DNA of 64,000 nt from Xanthostigma xanthostigma (GCA_963575645.1 OY754466.1:44424001-44488000), one strand, 5' to 3'. Shown: positions 46,518 to 57,861, numbered from the stretch's first letter. Translations and numbers: made by a program. The notes: generated from the sequence alone by a model not told the origin.

Positions 46518-46829
46518 TTTTTAAAAAAAGATCTTTTTTTAGGGAATCCCTGAACATGCTTTTCGCTTTCGAGCATATAGATAAGGAAGGTTGCCATATC
46601 ATAATCCATTAAAATTTGCATATAAATCAGAAGAAGTAAATAAATAAATATTGCTGACATAATCACCCATCTGACCCCCCCCCCCACAACCGCTATGTCA
46701 TCAAAAATAAGCTAAGCTATAGTGCTTGAATGGCCTCTTAGATATCATAAATTACAGACGCTCGACAATAAAGGTCGTTAGTGTAGATTGACTATAGCTA
46801 ATTTAATTAAAAGCCTATCTTGTTTCAAA

Positions 46830-46970
46830 CAGACCATCAAGCGTCTCTTAATTCAGCACACTTTTTATTCAATTCAGGAATTTTTTTTTACCTCCTTGTT
46901 ATTTCTATGTTTGACTTGTTCCACACATTTATGTCAACGGAATAAATAAACTTTATTATTATTATTATTA
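46830..46970 (+). repeat. LINE 3' end with TTA tail
   Basis: TTTGACTTGTTCCACACATT, GGAATAAATAAACTTTATTA and (TTA)n form a typical LINE 3' UTR end. No coding part is visible upstream. Confidence 0.55.
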
Positions 46971-47369
46971 TTTAAGATAATGTACCGTACAAAATTATCG
47001 TATGACGAAAAATTTAAACCGTCCCTGTCTTTATAGATATAATAAATCAGGAACATATTTGGTATAAGTTCTTAAAAATTGTCTTCCTTGTTGATGAAAG
47101 GAGGTTCATTGGCGCCGGTCATAAACAAGGTACGCGCTATACGTGCGTTAATTATACCATAAAACGCGTGCTCCGTGTATGTGTGTGTGTGATTTACGTG
47201 CGTGAGCGTGACTTCGTAGCATCACGCCTTTGTGATTTTTGTAGAGATAACTATGAACATAATAATACTGCCGCGTGATTATAGACACAATCATAATACA
47301 ATTAATACAGAATATAGTAAAACAACGCCGCGGCGTCGTGTACGTTAACAGTAAATTCAATATACTTAA

Positions 47370-47500
47370 CTGCCCGGTCCGGCTTCGTTCGAATTTGTTG
47401 ATTGCCACCATTTTTTGCAATGACTTACGCTGCAATATTGATCTCCACGAAAAACGCTTTTATTTTAACGCGATAATATATATGTTTTTTCAATTAAATA
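47370..47500. repeat. Fragment of the CTATACTAATAT repeat family (3' part)
   Basis: GCCCGGTCCGGCTTCGTTCG, GACTTACGCTGCAATATTG and AAAAACGCTTTTATTTTAAC match the complement of the segment at 52030-52130. Confidence 0.5.
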
Positions 47501-47504
47501 TTTT

Positions 47505-47930
47505 AACCTTACCAGCCCATAGTATATTATTTATAACTGCCTTGTTTTTATTAGAAAACATTCTGATAATTTTGAGAGTCATACGTCCCTGCACCATTAT
47601 AACACCAGAAAAAAGAAGATCTTATCGTTTTTTAATACGAAATATTCAACGTAAGTTCCTAATTATTTAGGAATGAAATTTTTTAATAAATTGTCTTTGG
47701 ACCTCCGTAATCAGAGCCTTGAAACTTTTAGAAAAACGCTTTTAAAATATGTAGGTAAAGAATGTTTTTACACGTATAAAGAATTTTTAGAAGCGAGCAA
47801 TGCTCCCTAAATACTACGTTTACTGATTATATATAATATATTTTTTCTGACGTGTTTTTTAACAATGATTTGTATATCTAAACCAATAAATCTATCTAGC
47901 TGTCTGTCTATCTATCTATATCCTGAAGGT
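47505..47930 (+). pseudogene. LINE C-terminus remnant with (TCTA)n tail
   Basis: The frame to 47670 gives SILFITALFLLENILIIL. The next frame gives GMKFFNKLSLDLRNQSLETF and KTLLKYVGKECFYTYKEFLE, the end of a Jockey/CR1-like ORF2. The tail at 47888-47925 is TCTATC units. At least one frameshift. Confidence 0.65.
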
Positions 47931-47980
47931 TCATTCTAAATACATCCAAACTTTATCTCATTACCTATATTAATATAAAC

Positions 47981-48269
47981 CAGCGGTGGGCAAATCTTTT
48001 GATCGTCGGGTCATATTGCGGATGAAAATAATATGACCGCGGGCCAAATAATTTCTTTTTCTAATTTTAAGAATAGTTTTTATGAAACAACAATTTCAAG
48101 TTTTTAAACACTATTTACTATTTTTCTAAAATTCTTTTTATGCGCCAATGTATATTGACAAACAGTAATATTTTTGGTTTTAACAATCATTTATGAAATG
48201 CTTCGCGGGCCGAAAAACATTCTACTACGGGCCGGATCCGGCCCGCAGGCGGCCATTTACCCAGGCTTG
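47981..48269. mobile_element. hAT-type MITE, 289 bp
   Basis: CAGCGGTGGGCAAAT and ATTTACCCAGGCTTG are inverse ends. The interior carries GGGCCGGATCCGGCCCGC and CGCGGGCC, typical of this group. The target duplication is eroded. Confidence 0.7.
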
Positions 48270-48385
48270 ATAATAATAATAATATAGACGTTATCGCAAG
48301 CGAAGCTGGTATTAAAGCAACCAATCCTCTTTGATAGCCTTATACAGATGCACTAAATTTTGTTTAAATCAGATTAGTAGCTTAA

Positions 48386-49162
48386 TAGGCCCCACTCACG
48401 ATCAAACTTCATGCCACAGTTCAGTGTTCAGTGAAGTTGGACCGATTAATCGAAAGACTGACTGGCACCACACACAGTTCATGCAAACTGCTCAGTTTTT
48501 AAAATTTTTTGTGTTCAGTTTGGTTCAGTTGTTGGCATACACTCGTCGAGTATAGATATATAAAATATATATTATATACATACTATAATATTATACTATA
48601 GATAATTAATAAGAACTAAATGAGTTATTTAAATGGTGAGGATTGGCTGTTCATAGCTAGGGGATTGTATTTAAAACAGGGAAATAAGAAAAAAAAGAAG
48701 AATATGGGTGAAAAATTTGTTAGAAATGCGTGATTCAAGAAGTCATGTTTATTTAATTAATGAATTACATCTTGAGCCGCTTGATTGGAATAATTATTTA
48801 CGAATGGATGAATTAACTTACAATTATTTACTGGAATTAGTTACCCTATTTATTAAAAACCAGGACACAAATATGCGAAAATCTATTTCTGCACAAGAAA
48901 GGCAGCAACATTGAGATTTTTGGCTTCTGGTTGTACAAAACACAGAACTCCAAAAACTGAACTGAAAAACACCCACACACACAACAGTTTACTTGAACAC
49001 TGAACATTGAAGTCGTTCAAAAATCAAGATGCATTTGATGAGTTCATGCTTGACTTCAGTGTTGGTTTCAGTGTTTATTTGTCCCACACATTATCATGCT
49101 TCACTGAACTATAAGTTTGAACACTGAACTGTGGCATGAAGTTTGATCGTGAGTGGGGCCTA
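48386..49162. mobile_element. PIF/Harbinger element remnant, 777 bp
   Basis: Terminal repeats of about 50 bp begin TAGGCCCCACTCACGATC and are mirrored at the right. TAA flanks both sides (48383-48385, 49163-49165). The terminal repeat is rich in TTCAGTGTTCAGTG. The interior has the start of a Harbinger transposase. It is unrelated in sequence to the AGGCCGCTGC MITEs. Confidence 0.88.
48708..48960 (+). pseudogene. Harbinger transposase N-terminal fragment
   Basis: The frame 48708-48914 gives LINELHLEPLDWNNYLRMDE, LTYNYLLELVTLFIKNQDTN and MRKSISAQERQ. A one-base shift then gives TLRFLASGC. This matches the conserved N-terminal region of PIF/Harbinger transposases (FRxxLRM, ITxQDTxMRxxISxxERL, TLRFLASG). 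The DDE catalytic domain is deleted, so the element is non-autonomous. Confidence 0.8.
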
Positions 49163-49165
49163 TAA

Positions 49166-50391
49166 GAGTTATAGTGGAAAAAAATCGATAAATTATCAAT
49201 TACGATTTGATTTCTAGCAAAATAGATATCTATACCTAAAAAAAGAAATTGCTTTAAAGAAATATTTTACAGGAGTTTTATTATTAGAATTGATATTTTA
49301 GTTCATTTATTAAAGTAACAATAGGAAAATATTTTGAAAACAAAATGTTTAACTTTAGGTATAAAAAAATATCAATCAGAAAACTAATACGAATTCGTGT
49401 TCACGTCAATAAATAAATTCAAAAAATTACTAGTCAGCCATATTGAATCCGCTGTTTTGAATTTTTAAGTTTCAATTTCTGATTTGGATTTAGTGGATCA
49501 TAAGAAAAATAGTTCATATTTTAAGTTTAGGTAACAAAAAAAGGTACCTTTATGCATACTATAACCTTTCCTGTGAAATCATATTTTAATCTCAAACTTT
49601 ATTTAACAAATTTCAATTAATTGTGCGCTGTTGTTTTACTATATCCATTTATCGTATTAGTACTATGGTCCTGACGTAAATGCAACCGCCCTTGCAGCGC
49701 AAACAAAGGCGCGAGTTAAAACAAAACACTTCAAACAAAGAAAGTAAACAACGACATTTGTCAGATTTCGTTTAAATATATATTCTTGTCTAATCGATCA
49801 TTGAAATCTCTTTAACGTTTTTTTTTTTTTGTGCGCGAAGGCGTAACTTGTTCGAGACATTCAAGGCGTTTAGGCGACAAAAACAATCACAACCAGAACA
49901 GATTTGAATATTGTAACAGTTGGGTTTGTTGTCTAATCGATCATTCAAATCTTTTAGACAATTGAAAGCGCGAGGGTGTAATCTATTAGAACACCAGATT
50001 CAAAATGGGAGACGGACAGCATAACCTTACTTTTTTTAACTGAACGTAAGCAGGTATAAAAATTATAAATTTTATGTCCGCTAATAGTAAGTGAAATATT
50101 GTGACTGTGATTTCTGATAGAAAACTAATATATAATTTTTTTACAGTATCGTTGAAATCATGTGACAATAATCAACATCAAATTATTTAACAAAATAACT
50201 TACCTTTGACTATTATAGCTCCAATCAGTAAATTATGAACACACTTTATCTTGTAGACGGAGAATTCATTGTTTTTTTATTATTAAAAATCTGTAACAAA
50301 GAAGAATTCAATTAAATTTTGAACTTCAAATAATACCATATATTCATAACTTCATTCATTTGATCTAAATCAAGAATCAATGAATCAATAG
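49166..50391. other. AT-rich spacer
   Basis: Nothing gene-like. GTCTAATCGATCATT occurs twice (about 49788 and 49931), each followed by a GCGCGA-containing stretch, suggesting a decayed ~143-bp direct repeat. Confidence 0.4.
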
Positions 50392-50520
50392 TATCTAAAT
50401 TGATAGATCTATCAATCTATGTTTCGATCGACTATGGGAAAGTTCATCCGGTACGCTGAGTCTTAAGAAACAGTTGTGGAATGTTCGATTTTCGACAAAC
50501 AAGAATCGATTAACTGTAAT
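50392..50520. repeat. Dispersed repeat, partner at 53335-53465
   Basis: ATCTATCAATCTATGTTTCG, GAAAGTTCATCCGGT and GAATGTTCGATTTT occur in both copies in the same order and orientation. Confidence 0.65.
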
Positions 50521-50557
50521 GCATTAATATCTATACTAATATTATAAAGAAGTAAAC

Positions 50558-50745
50558 GATGAAGGAAGGTTTTGGCTGAGGATCATAAATAAATAAGCTT
50601 TACCAATGTTACGCTAGTGGCCAACGTTTCGAAAAATTTATTTTCATCTTCAGGGCCTCAAATAAATTTTTCGAAACGTTGGCCACTAGCGTAACATTGG
50701 TAAAGCTTATTTATTTATGATCCTCAACCAAAACCTTCCTTCATC
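50558..50745. mobile_element. Palindromic element with hammerhead-like core
   Basis: GATGAAGGAAGGTTTTGG... and its inverse flank a centre of about 10 bp. The minus strand 50657-50619 reads GGCC, CTGAAGA, T, GAAAA/TTTTC, GAAACGTT, GGCC. The right arm carries the GAAACGTTGGCC half but lacks CTGAAGA. It is closely related to the 43758 motif. Confidence 0.75.
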
Positions 50746-50837
50746 GGAACATTCTATTGGATCAAAACTATTTTATGATAAAGAGGTAAACTTTGTAAGT
50801 TTGGATGTGGGAGGTTATCTCAAAAACTACTCGTCCG

Positions 50838-52008
50838 CAGGGCCGGATCTACATATTTTGCGCGTATGGGAACCCTGAAATAACCCCCCCCCCTCACAAT
50901 TAAAAGCAACCAAAATTTTCTCTAGTTTACATTGGATTTGCAATATTTTTTACCGCCGAACGGAGCCGAGGATTCACGAGGCAGCAGGCGGCGCGCCGGC
51001 GCCCCCTTTCCCTTGCACACAATCAGCTGACACAGCCCCCGAATGAACCCGAGAAAGCGCGAAGCGGCGGCCGCCTCTTTCTCTCTCACACACTCACAAA
51101 AAAAAACTGGAATGGAGTTTTAGTTTTGTTCCAGATAAAACATAGTACTGTAATAGAAAATTAAATTAAGATTGGATAGGGCATCCAATTTTATTTAAAA
51201 ACCATTTTTTTTTTTTTATAATTAAAATGGTATCGTCATATAATTATGCAATTTGTGAAAATATAAAATATATATAAACGTTTCGCTATTAATTAGCATC
51301 TTCAGTATATAAAACGTAATAGATGAGAAAAGATTTTTTCTTTTGTTCCAATTTGAACATTTTTAAAAAATAAATAAAGAGCACTGTTTATTATATTTAC
51401 TATTTAAAGAGATATTTAAATTGTTATCTTACTATGAATCAACCATTTTGTAGGATAAAAACTATGTTTAATTATGTTACATTAGAAAATTTTTTATATT
51501 ATTTTGTGTAGACAAGTTGAGCAAGATGTAACATAATTAAACTGATAGTTTTTATCCTACAAAATGGTTGATTCATAGTAAGATAACAATTTAAATATCT
51601 CTTTAAATAGTAAATATAATAAACAGTGCTCTTTATTTATTTTTTAAAAATGTTCAAATTGGAACAAAAGAAAAAATCTTTTCTCATCTATTACGTTTTA
51701 TATACTGAAGATGCTAATTAATAGCGAAACGTTTATATATATTTTATATTTTCACAAATTGCATAATTATATGACGATACCATTTTAATTATAAAAAAAA
51801 AAAAATGGTTTTTAAATAAAATTGGCTGCCCTATCCAATCTTAATTTAATTTTCTACTACAAATAACAGCCGTACTAATATCAAATAATTTAAAAATAGT
51901 ACTGTAATATTATATCCAAAATGCCAGTTTTGTTTGCCGTTTTGCCGCCCTAACAATTTGCCGCTATGAGCCCGGGCCCACAATGGCCCTATGCTAAATC
52001 CGGCCCTG
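50838..52008. mobile_element. hAT element, 1171 bp, with perfect target duplication
   Basis: The ends CAGGGCCGGATC and AATCCGGCCCTG are flanked on both sides by CTCGTCCG, a perfect 8-bp duplication. The target was the AACTACTCGTCCGATTTC segment of the CTATACTAATAT repeat. GC-rich subterminal DNA at 50960-51080 is followed by a 0.7-kb palindrome. No transposase frame. Confidence 0.9.
51154..51855. mobile_element. 702-bp palindrome inside the hAT element
   Basis: The arms of about 340 bp (TAGAAAATTAAATTAAGATT ... and its inverse) are almost identical, centre near 51505. Each arm holds CTGAAGA, T, GCTA..TAGC, GAAACGTT flanked by TATATA: minus strand 51310-51271 and plus strand 51700-51738. It looks like a separate element that inserted into the hAT copy. 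Confidence 0.85.
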
Positions 52009-52164
52009 CTCGTCCGATTTCAAAAAAATTTTCTTCAATATGCAGGATGGACTTAGGCTATAAAATGAAAACACTTTTCGTGAAGACCAATTTTGCAAAG
52101 TAAGTCGAAGAAAAACCGGTGGAAATCTACAAATTTGGGCGAAATCGGACTGTGCCACTAGCCT
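52009..52164. repeat. 3' part of CTATACTAATAT repeat
   Basis: CGTCCGATTTC, TTTTGCAAAGTAAGTCG and TCTACAAATTTGGGCGAAAT complete the repeat interrupted by the hAT insertion (left part at 50770-50837). Confidence 0.6.
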
Positions 52165-52520
52165 ACAACTACTATAATATTATAAAGAGAAAATATTTGT
52201 ATTTTTGTTTGTAATGAATAAAACTCAAAAACTACTGGACCGATTTTAAAAATTCTTTCACTAATAGATAGAATGCTACATTATCTCTGAGTAACATAGG
52301 CTATATTGTTAATCGAGTTAAATTATGTATCCTTACGAAAACTCCAATAATGCAACCCAAGTTGTAAAAAATATATAATATAAAACTCAAAATTTGACAA
52401 AAACTTTTGAACGGTAACTCGGATCATCATGAAATTTGGACACAACATTCATCTTGGTAAACTAAAATGAACGTATGTACTCATGTCCCTCCCTCCCATT
52501 CGTTCTTTTGCACCCGGGTG
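52165..52520. repeat. Copy of the ACTATAATATTATAAAG repeat
   Basis: It has AACTACTGGACCGATTTTAA, GAGTAACATAGGCTATATTG, AACATTCATCTTGGTAAAC and TTTTGCACCCGGGTGAAA. It then runs into a fragment of the 55797 family (AAATTGGTCGATAATTTTAT at 52523-52545). Confidence 0.6.
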
Positions 52521-52976
52521 AAAAAATTGGTCGATAATTTTATTTATTTGAAGATTTCTATTCAGACGTTAATCTAAGATGTGGGTACCTATGTAATAAT
52601 ATTTAAATAGTATGCAAAGTCGGCATAAAAAAATGAAACGATTGACTAAATTCGCAATTTAAAATTGCAATAATCATTGTCTTAATGATTATGTAAATGT
52701 CACTTGATAATATTTTACAATGTTTATAAAAAAAGTAGTTTTTAACCGTTAGACTGAGTAGCTCTATGCACAAAAAAAGCAAGGTTTGCTGTATGTATTA
52801 TACAATCAAAAGTGTACACGTACCATTTATGTATACCATGAAGTAGTAGACTAGATTTATAATGCTACGTCTAAGATCACAAGGATGGGAAAACCATTAG
52901 TAAGTATAACCGAAATCATCAATTTTTGAATTTACATAATGCGGATAGCTAGATAAACATAGTAGTGATGTGATCC

Positions 52977-53110
52977 TCTTTCTATCTTCACTAACTCCCT
53001 CTCAACTTCCGTTCGCCTCGCCCGATCACAGTTTCCGTAAATCTCGCGTCACGCATTTACTAGCTTACTCCCCAAGTCAAGCGTGCGTAAAGAAGTTTTA
53101 CTTAAAAAAA
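52977..53110. repeat. Family T repeat, partial copy
   Basis: CTTTCTATCTTCACTAACT, CGTTCGCCTCGCCCGATCAC and AGTCAAGCGTGCGTAAAGAA match 60845-60975 in the same orientation. Confidence 0.7.
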
Positions 53111-53334
53111 ATTGGTTGCTCCGCAGCGCTCAGAGGAACCGCCACTGCCATGAGCATTTATCCATCCCTGACTTAGAAAGGTATTACACATAGTAGAGAT
53201 TCCGTGCTCTTTTAAATATAACTGTAAATATCGTGTCAGTTGTCCGCAGATGGATGAAGAGCGTAAGGTAAAACAAAACAGCATCAGTTCATTATTTTAA
53301 TCCAAATCAAACAAAGATCAACGATTCCATAGCA

Positions 53335-53465
53335 ATTCTAAATTGATGGATCTATCAATCTATGTTTCGATCGAGCATGAGAAAGTTCATCCGGTGCGCT
53401 GGCTCTTTGAGAAAAACAGTTGCAGAATGTTCGATTTTAGATAAACGAGAATCTATTAACTGTCT
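53335..53465. repeat. Dispersed repeat, partner of 50392-50520
   Basis: Same motif order as the partner copy, with scattered substitutions. Confidence 0.65.
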
Positions 53466-53983
53466 GTACTAATTAGTTAATTTTTCTACAATATATTTGA
53501 CGTTTCTTTTTTTCATTCAGCAGAAAAGTATTGATATTACTTATACTTTTTATCGTCGCACGTCTCATATTTCAAAACGACTGAAAATCCAATTGCAAGT
53601 TTATGAATAGAGTCAATAAAAAAAAACAGTTGTGTGGTTTTAAGAGACCACGACGCAAGTGAAACTTTTATTGGATTGTAGGCGTTGGATTGTAGACACT
53701 TATCCATCACGATTAATTATAAACAACAATATTCACATGAATACACGAATAAAAACATGTAAACAGTGTACAGCATTCGCCCGCATGACAGACTGACTAT
53801 GTGTTATACATACTACACGGTCAGCTGATGCTAACCATGGGCGCCGCCATATTGGCCTTGGCTGCTCTACCGAGCGCCTACTCCGAACGCCTTTCACTTT
53901 ACCCATACTCCGCGGCCGCTTGTAATGCGACATGCAACAGACGGCCAGAGAAATTCGGGGCGATAGAATAAAAGTTTCACTTT
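53466..53983. other. Unassigned GC-richer region
   Basis: AGTGAAACTTTTATT (53659) and AATAAAAGTTTCACT (53966) are short inverse copies about 320 bp apart. The interior (53820-53945) is GC-richer and shows no coding frame. It may be a MITE, but the short repeats are weak evidence. Confidence 0.35.
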
Positions 53984-54622
53984 AATATGAAAAATCGCAG
54001 GTTTGTGAACAAAAATATTAGATTCATTTAATGTACGACGTTTCGTCTACAGATTTAAGACCGCTGCACACGAGGCTAGAAACGCTGCTAGATTTTCAAG
54101 CGCTGGTTTTCTTGATTGCTGTTAAGTGCTCGCTTCACACGAGACTATTTTTCAATCCTGATTTGTAAATAGATATGGTGCGCGCAGTGACAGTTCGAAT
54201 ACAAACACACAGAAAAACGTGTCTGTTGCCTGACTCTGAACAGAATGCGACACCATGTTGGTTTGTGGGTGTTTGATCAAGTGCCCACGTGACACGATAC
54301 TGCTTCCTGATTGGTTCTTGCTCATACCTAGCAGCAAATCTCGCAGGGAAAATAGCCCTTGTTCTAATTTTAAAACCTATCTTGTGAGCTAGCAGGCCAG
54401 CCCGCAGTGACGTCATTTCTAGCTTCGTACCCAGTCTACCAGCTAGCAGAACTCCTGGCAGCGTTTCTAGCCTCGTGTACAGCGGCCTTTAGACTTTTTC
54501 AAGTACACGAAAATTAAAAACAATTAATTTCCTTGTACTTGAAAGAGTCTAAATCTATAGACGAAACGTTTTACATTAAATAAATCTAATATTTTTGTCC
54601 ACAGTCCTGCGATTTTTCTTAT
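53984..54622. mobile_element. Foldback element split by Harbinger MITE
   Basis: AATATGAAAAATCGCAGG to GTACGACGTTTCGTCTACAG (left) is mirrored at 54548-54622. The right arm also has an inner hairpin of CTTTTTCAAGTACA / TGTACTTGAAAGAG. MITE copy 5 sits between the arms. Confidence 0.7.
54058..54488. mobile_element. PIF/Harbinger-type MITE copy 5, inverted, 431 bp
   Basis: AGACCGCTGCACACGAGG and CCTCGTGTACAGCGGCCT are flanked by TTA on both sides (54055-54057, 54489-54491). Closest to copy 1 (shared ATGGTGTCGCATTCTG in complement). Confidence 0.87.
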
Positions 54623-55091
54623 TATTATTCGTTCAATAGTTTAAGATGTGCGCTGTGTGTAGCAAACATCTAATTTGTAATTTGATCAAATCTTTTCAAA
54701 TGTCATTGACCTTCAAAATTAGCATAACAATTCGTTGAGTCCAACGAAAGTTGACAGTTACCATAGTGCTATCAGAGTTTAGAATAAGATATCGGTTTCA
54801 ATACGACTGTGAAAAGGAAATCGACCGGTTTTTGTTTCGCCAATACATTAAAGTAACGTTATTTCAGCTTAGCTGTTACTTAAAATATATTATACTTTTT
54901 TTGTCGGATATAATTTATGTTTTTTATGCCATTTACATCTAAGGCCACCCGCTTTGTTTCATTTTAATATTATATTATAAGGGTTGGGCCAAAATCCCAG
55001 CGTCTAGTATGAAGCTGTGTTGTGTCGGCACTAGCAGAGCCAACAAATTGTATGCCGCACTTTGATTTAAGAGATGGAAATAAGTCTAGCT

Positions 55092-55435
55092 CAGGGGTCG
55101 GCAACCTTTTGAGACGGAAGAGCCAAAAGTTACAATTTACAAAATTTCCCAGTTTTTAAAGAGCCACTAAACATTTTCGTTTTAGTATTATAGTATTTGC
55201 TTATATAGGTATAATATATATATCCGAGGACGACACGTCGCGACGGGGGCGGTGCGGGTGAGACGCGAGTGGAAATGGCTGAGAGATAGACATGGTACTC
55301 AATCATGGATCGATTGGACGATTTTTAAGGGTTTATAAAATAAAATAATTATTTTTTGCGTATGGAACTGGAGAGCCGCAACTTTACATCAAAAGAGCCG
55401 CTTGTGCCTCGCGAGCCGCAGGTTGCCGACCCCTG
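55092..55435. mobile_element. hAT-type MITE, 344 bp
   Basis: CAGGGGTCGGCAACCT and AGGTTGCCGACCCCTG are perfect inverse ends. The flanks GTCTAGCT and GTCTAACC agree at 6 of 8. GAGCCGC motifs near the right end are typical of a widespread animal hAT group. Confidence 0.9.
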
Positions 55436-55527
55436 GTCTAACCTGATCTATTTAAAATTATGTAGATAATGCACTGGCTATTGCTTATAGCAGCACAGCA
55501 CATTTATTATGTGAACAAATTTTTAAT

Positions 55528-55742
55528 GCAATGTGAAATAAATAAAAAGTACAAAAATAATTTTTAAATAGTACCTATAATGATTTTGTTTAGCAGAGAT
55601 AGGATGTCCCCCAATTCGATATAATTATTATTATAAATGGCTTATTCAAAAAATAAATTATATCGAGTTGGGAGACATCCTATCTCTGCTGAACAAAATC
55701 ATTATATTTAAAAATTATTTTCGTACTTTTTACTGCACATTA
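55528..55742. mobile_element. Foldback element, ~90-bp arms
   Basis: AATGATTTTGTTTAGCAGAG with GATAGGATGTC is mirrored by GACATCCTATCTCTGCTGAA. The loop is about 20 bp. The outer arms include AATGCAATGTG / TGCACATTA-like ends. Confidence 0.75.
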
Positions 55743-55796
55743 CTATAAGTCACACATCAAACCATCATGGCGAACGTCGTATAATAATACAAATCT

Positions 55797-56090
55797 TTGA
55801 TTAACGTCTGAATAGAACTCTTCAAATGAATAAAATTGTCGACCAATTTTTCTCAGACCATATATTGACAAAAAATAATAAAAATACAAATCAATATAAC
55901 ACAGGTTGACGTTTCGATCCGGATTTGGATCTTCTTCAGAAATATCTAAAAAATATAAAAATTAATTAGTATTAAGTTATTTATTAACTAATCGATTGCA
56001 CGCAAGATTGAAAGATTTATTATTTTTTGTCAATATATTATGGTCTGAGAGAAATTGGTCGACAATTTTATTCATTTGAAATGTATAATA
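55797..56090. mobile_element. Palindromic element with hammerhead-like core (family reference)
   Basis: The arms of about 60 bp (TCAAATGAATAAAATTGTCG ...) are mirrored at 56015-56085. The minus strand at 55940-55905 reads CTGAAGA, A, GATCC..GGATC, GAAACGTC. Related pieces are at 17861, 36055 and 52523. Confidence 0.75.
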
Positions 56091-56875
56091 ATACATTAAC
56101 CTCGTGTATTATGAACACAAACCGATAATTTCAGGTTTGTTAGTCGATAATTTATCCTATTCACATGCATAATTAATTTATAATCCTTTATTTTTAAAGT
56201 GTCAAGTATCTACTCTATTGTATTTAGATTTAAGTGCGTTTCATTTAAAAATGTAGGCCAATAAGACAGCCGTTATAATTCTAGCACATCCGAAATAATA
56301 ACTGGGTTCAGATTTTTCTGTTACGCGAAATGATTTTACAAAGATTTTAATAAATAATAAACAATTATTAAACAACTGTATATGTACAACAGTAACGATG
56401 TTATAAAACAACATATCATATTTTGCAACAGACAACATTCTTAACCGCAATTATCATCGTGTTGTAACAGTTATGACTTAGTTTTTATTATACAAAAAAT
56501 ATACGCGTAACTGTTTGAAATATATGAATTTTTATTTGAAAAAACTCAAACAGTTAATGCCGTTAAGTTGGCACAATTTTTATACATTGTTTAATTACTT
56601 GTAATCACATTATTTGTTGCGATGAGTAAACAACTGTGTAATTAATTTACGTTCTTTTGTTTTATATTGTATCGAAATTACGAAATATCTATATGATTTT
56701 GTTCTTTTGTGTAGTGGCAGCGCAAGGACAGTATTATCAGGTGTTTTGCAGTGTCAACCGGAGGTACCTTTTAACGCGGACTAGAAATAAGAGGAGGGAG
56801 GGGGTTAATAAATTATGAATCACGTCCATGTTTATGATTTTTAATTATTAAATATTAACTTTAACCGTTCAAACC
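56091..56875. other. AT-rich spacer
   Basis: No gene or structured repeat recognised. Confidence 0.4.
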
Positions 56876-57290
56876 CACATAATATGAGGAATGGTACTAT
56901 AGTTTAGGTCAAAATTCAATACTTTTAATCAAAATTTTATATTTTTTTTGTTTCGAGGTCCCCGGAATCCAAAAAACATATTTTTGGAAAAACTCTGTCA
57001 GTCTGTTTGCCTGCTGGTCTGTTAATCTGTAAGCACGTTACTGGTCAAACGGATGAACGGATTAAAACCAAATTTTGGGAGGATGTTTCATACGTAAATA
57101 TGAAGTGCCCTATTGTTTTTGGAAAAATTCGGCACATGCGCAAAAGAGATATATACTATAACGTCATTTTTTATAGAATAATGGTATACTTTTCATAATG
57201 GTTTATTATTCTATTCATTTTTTCAAGAAAGTTTTTTTTTTTAATTTTTTTCTAAGCTTTATAGTTTCGGGAATATTTTTTATAATGTCC
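56876..57290. repeat. Dispersed repeat, partner of 16600-17010
   Basis: Same order of blocks as the intronic copy, plus a 36-bp insertion (GTTTTTGGAAAAATTCGGCA region). Confidence 0.7.
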
Positions 57291-57861
57291 GATACTCTTT
57301 GCTTTAACAATTACTTGGGATTAGATCATAATATAATTTGAATGATGTAAAAAATGTGTCATCAATCTTCTTTCCTTATGTTAGACAGGTTCGTTCATTG
57401 TTGTATTTACATATGAGTGATGCAATCAACAAATCAACAAATAAGCGGATACGCTCAACAATTTTCACCGGAAATGCGTCAGTCTGTTTTCTTCAAAAGC
57501 AGAGGCGGTACCAAGTAATTCATGACCACAAGGTCATTCTATTTTTGTTTAACCACCAAATAATCTCACCACTGTACCACAAATGGGTGTTCAAATAAAT
57601 CATTTAAACTAATGTTGTCCCAAGTATTTAGAAATTACTACTGCAAACGAAACACTTATATGAACGCGGTATCCGTCCGTTCGTCTGTCAGAGGCGATTT
57701 TCTCTGAAAATGTTTGACTTAAAGATGTTGAAGTCTAAGTCGAAAAACAGACACGAAGTATCGAAAGTTGAATTTTGATTCTAGGGTTAATTTCTATTAT
57801 GCTTTTCTCACAGAGAAATGTGTTCGGTCACAATCTAAGGTCATTCTTTGACAGTTTTTTT

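Noticed and set aside
53631..53945. Solo LTR beginning TGTGTGG
   Set aside because: No matching CA terminus with a target duplication could be shown, and there is no primer-binding site or internal retroelement sequence.
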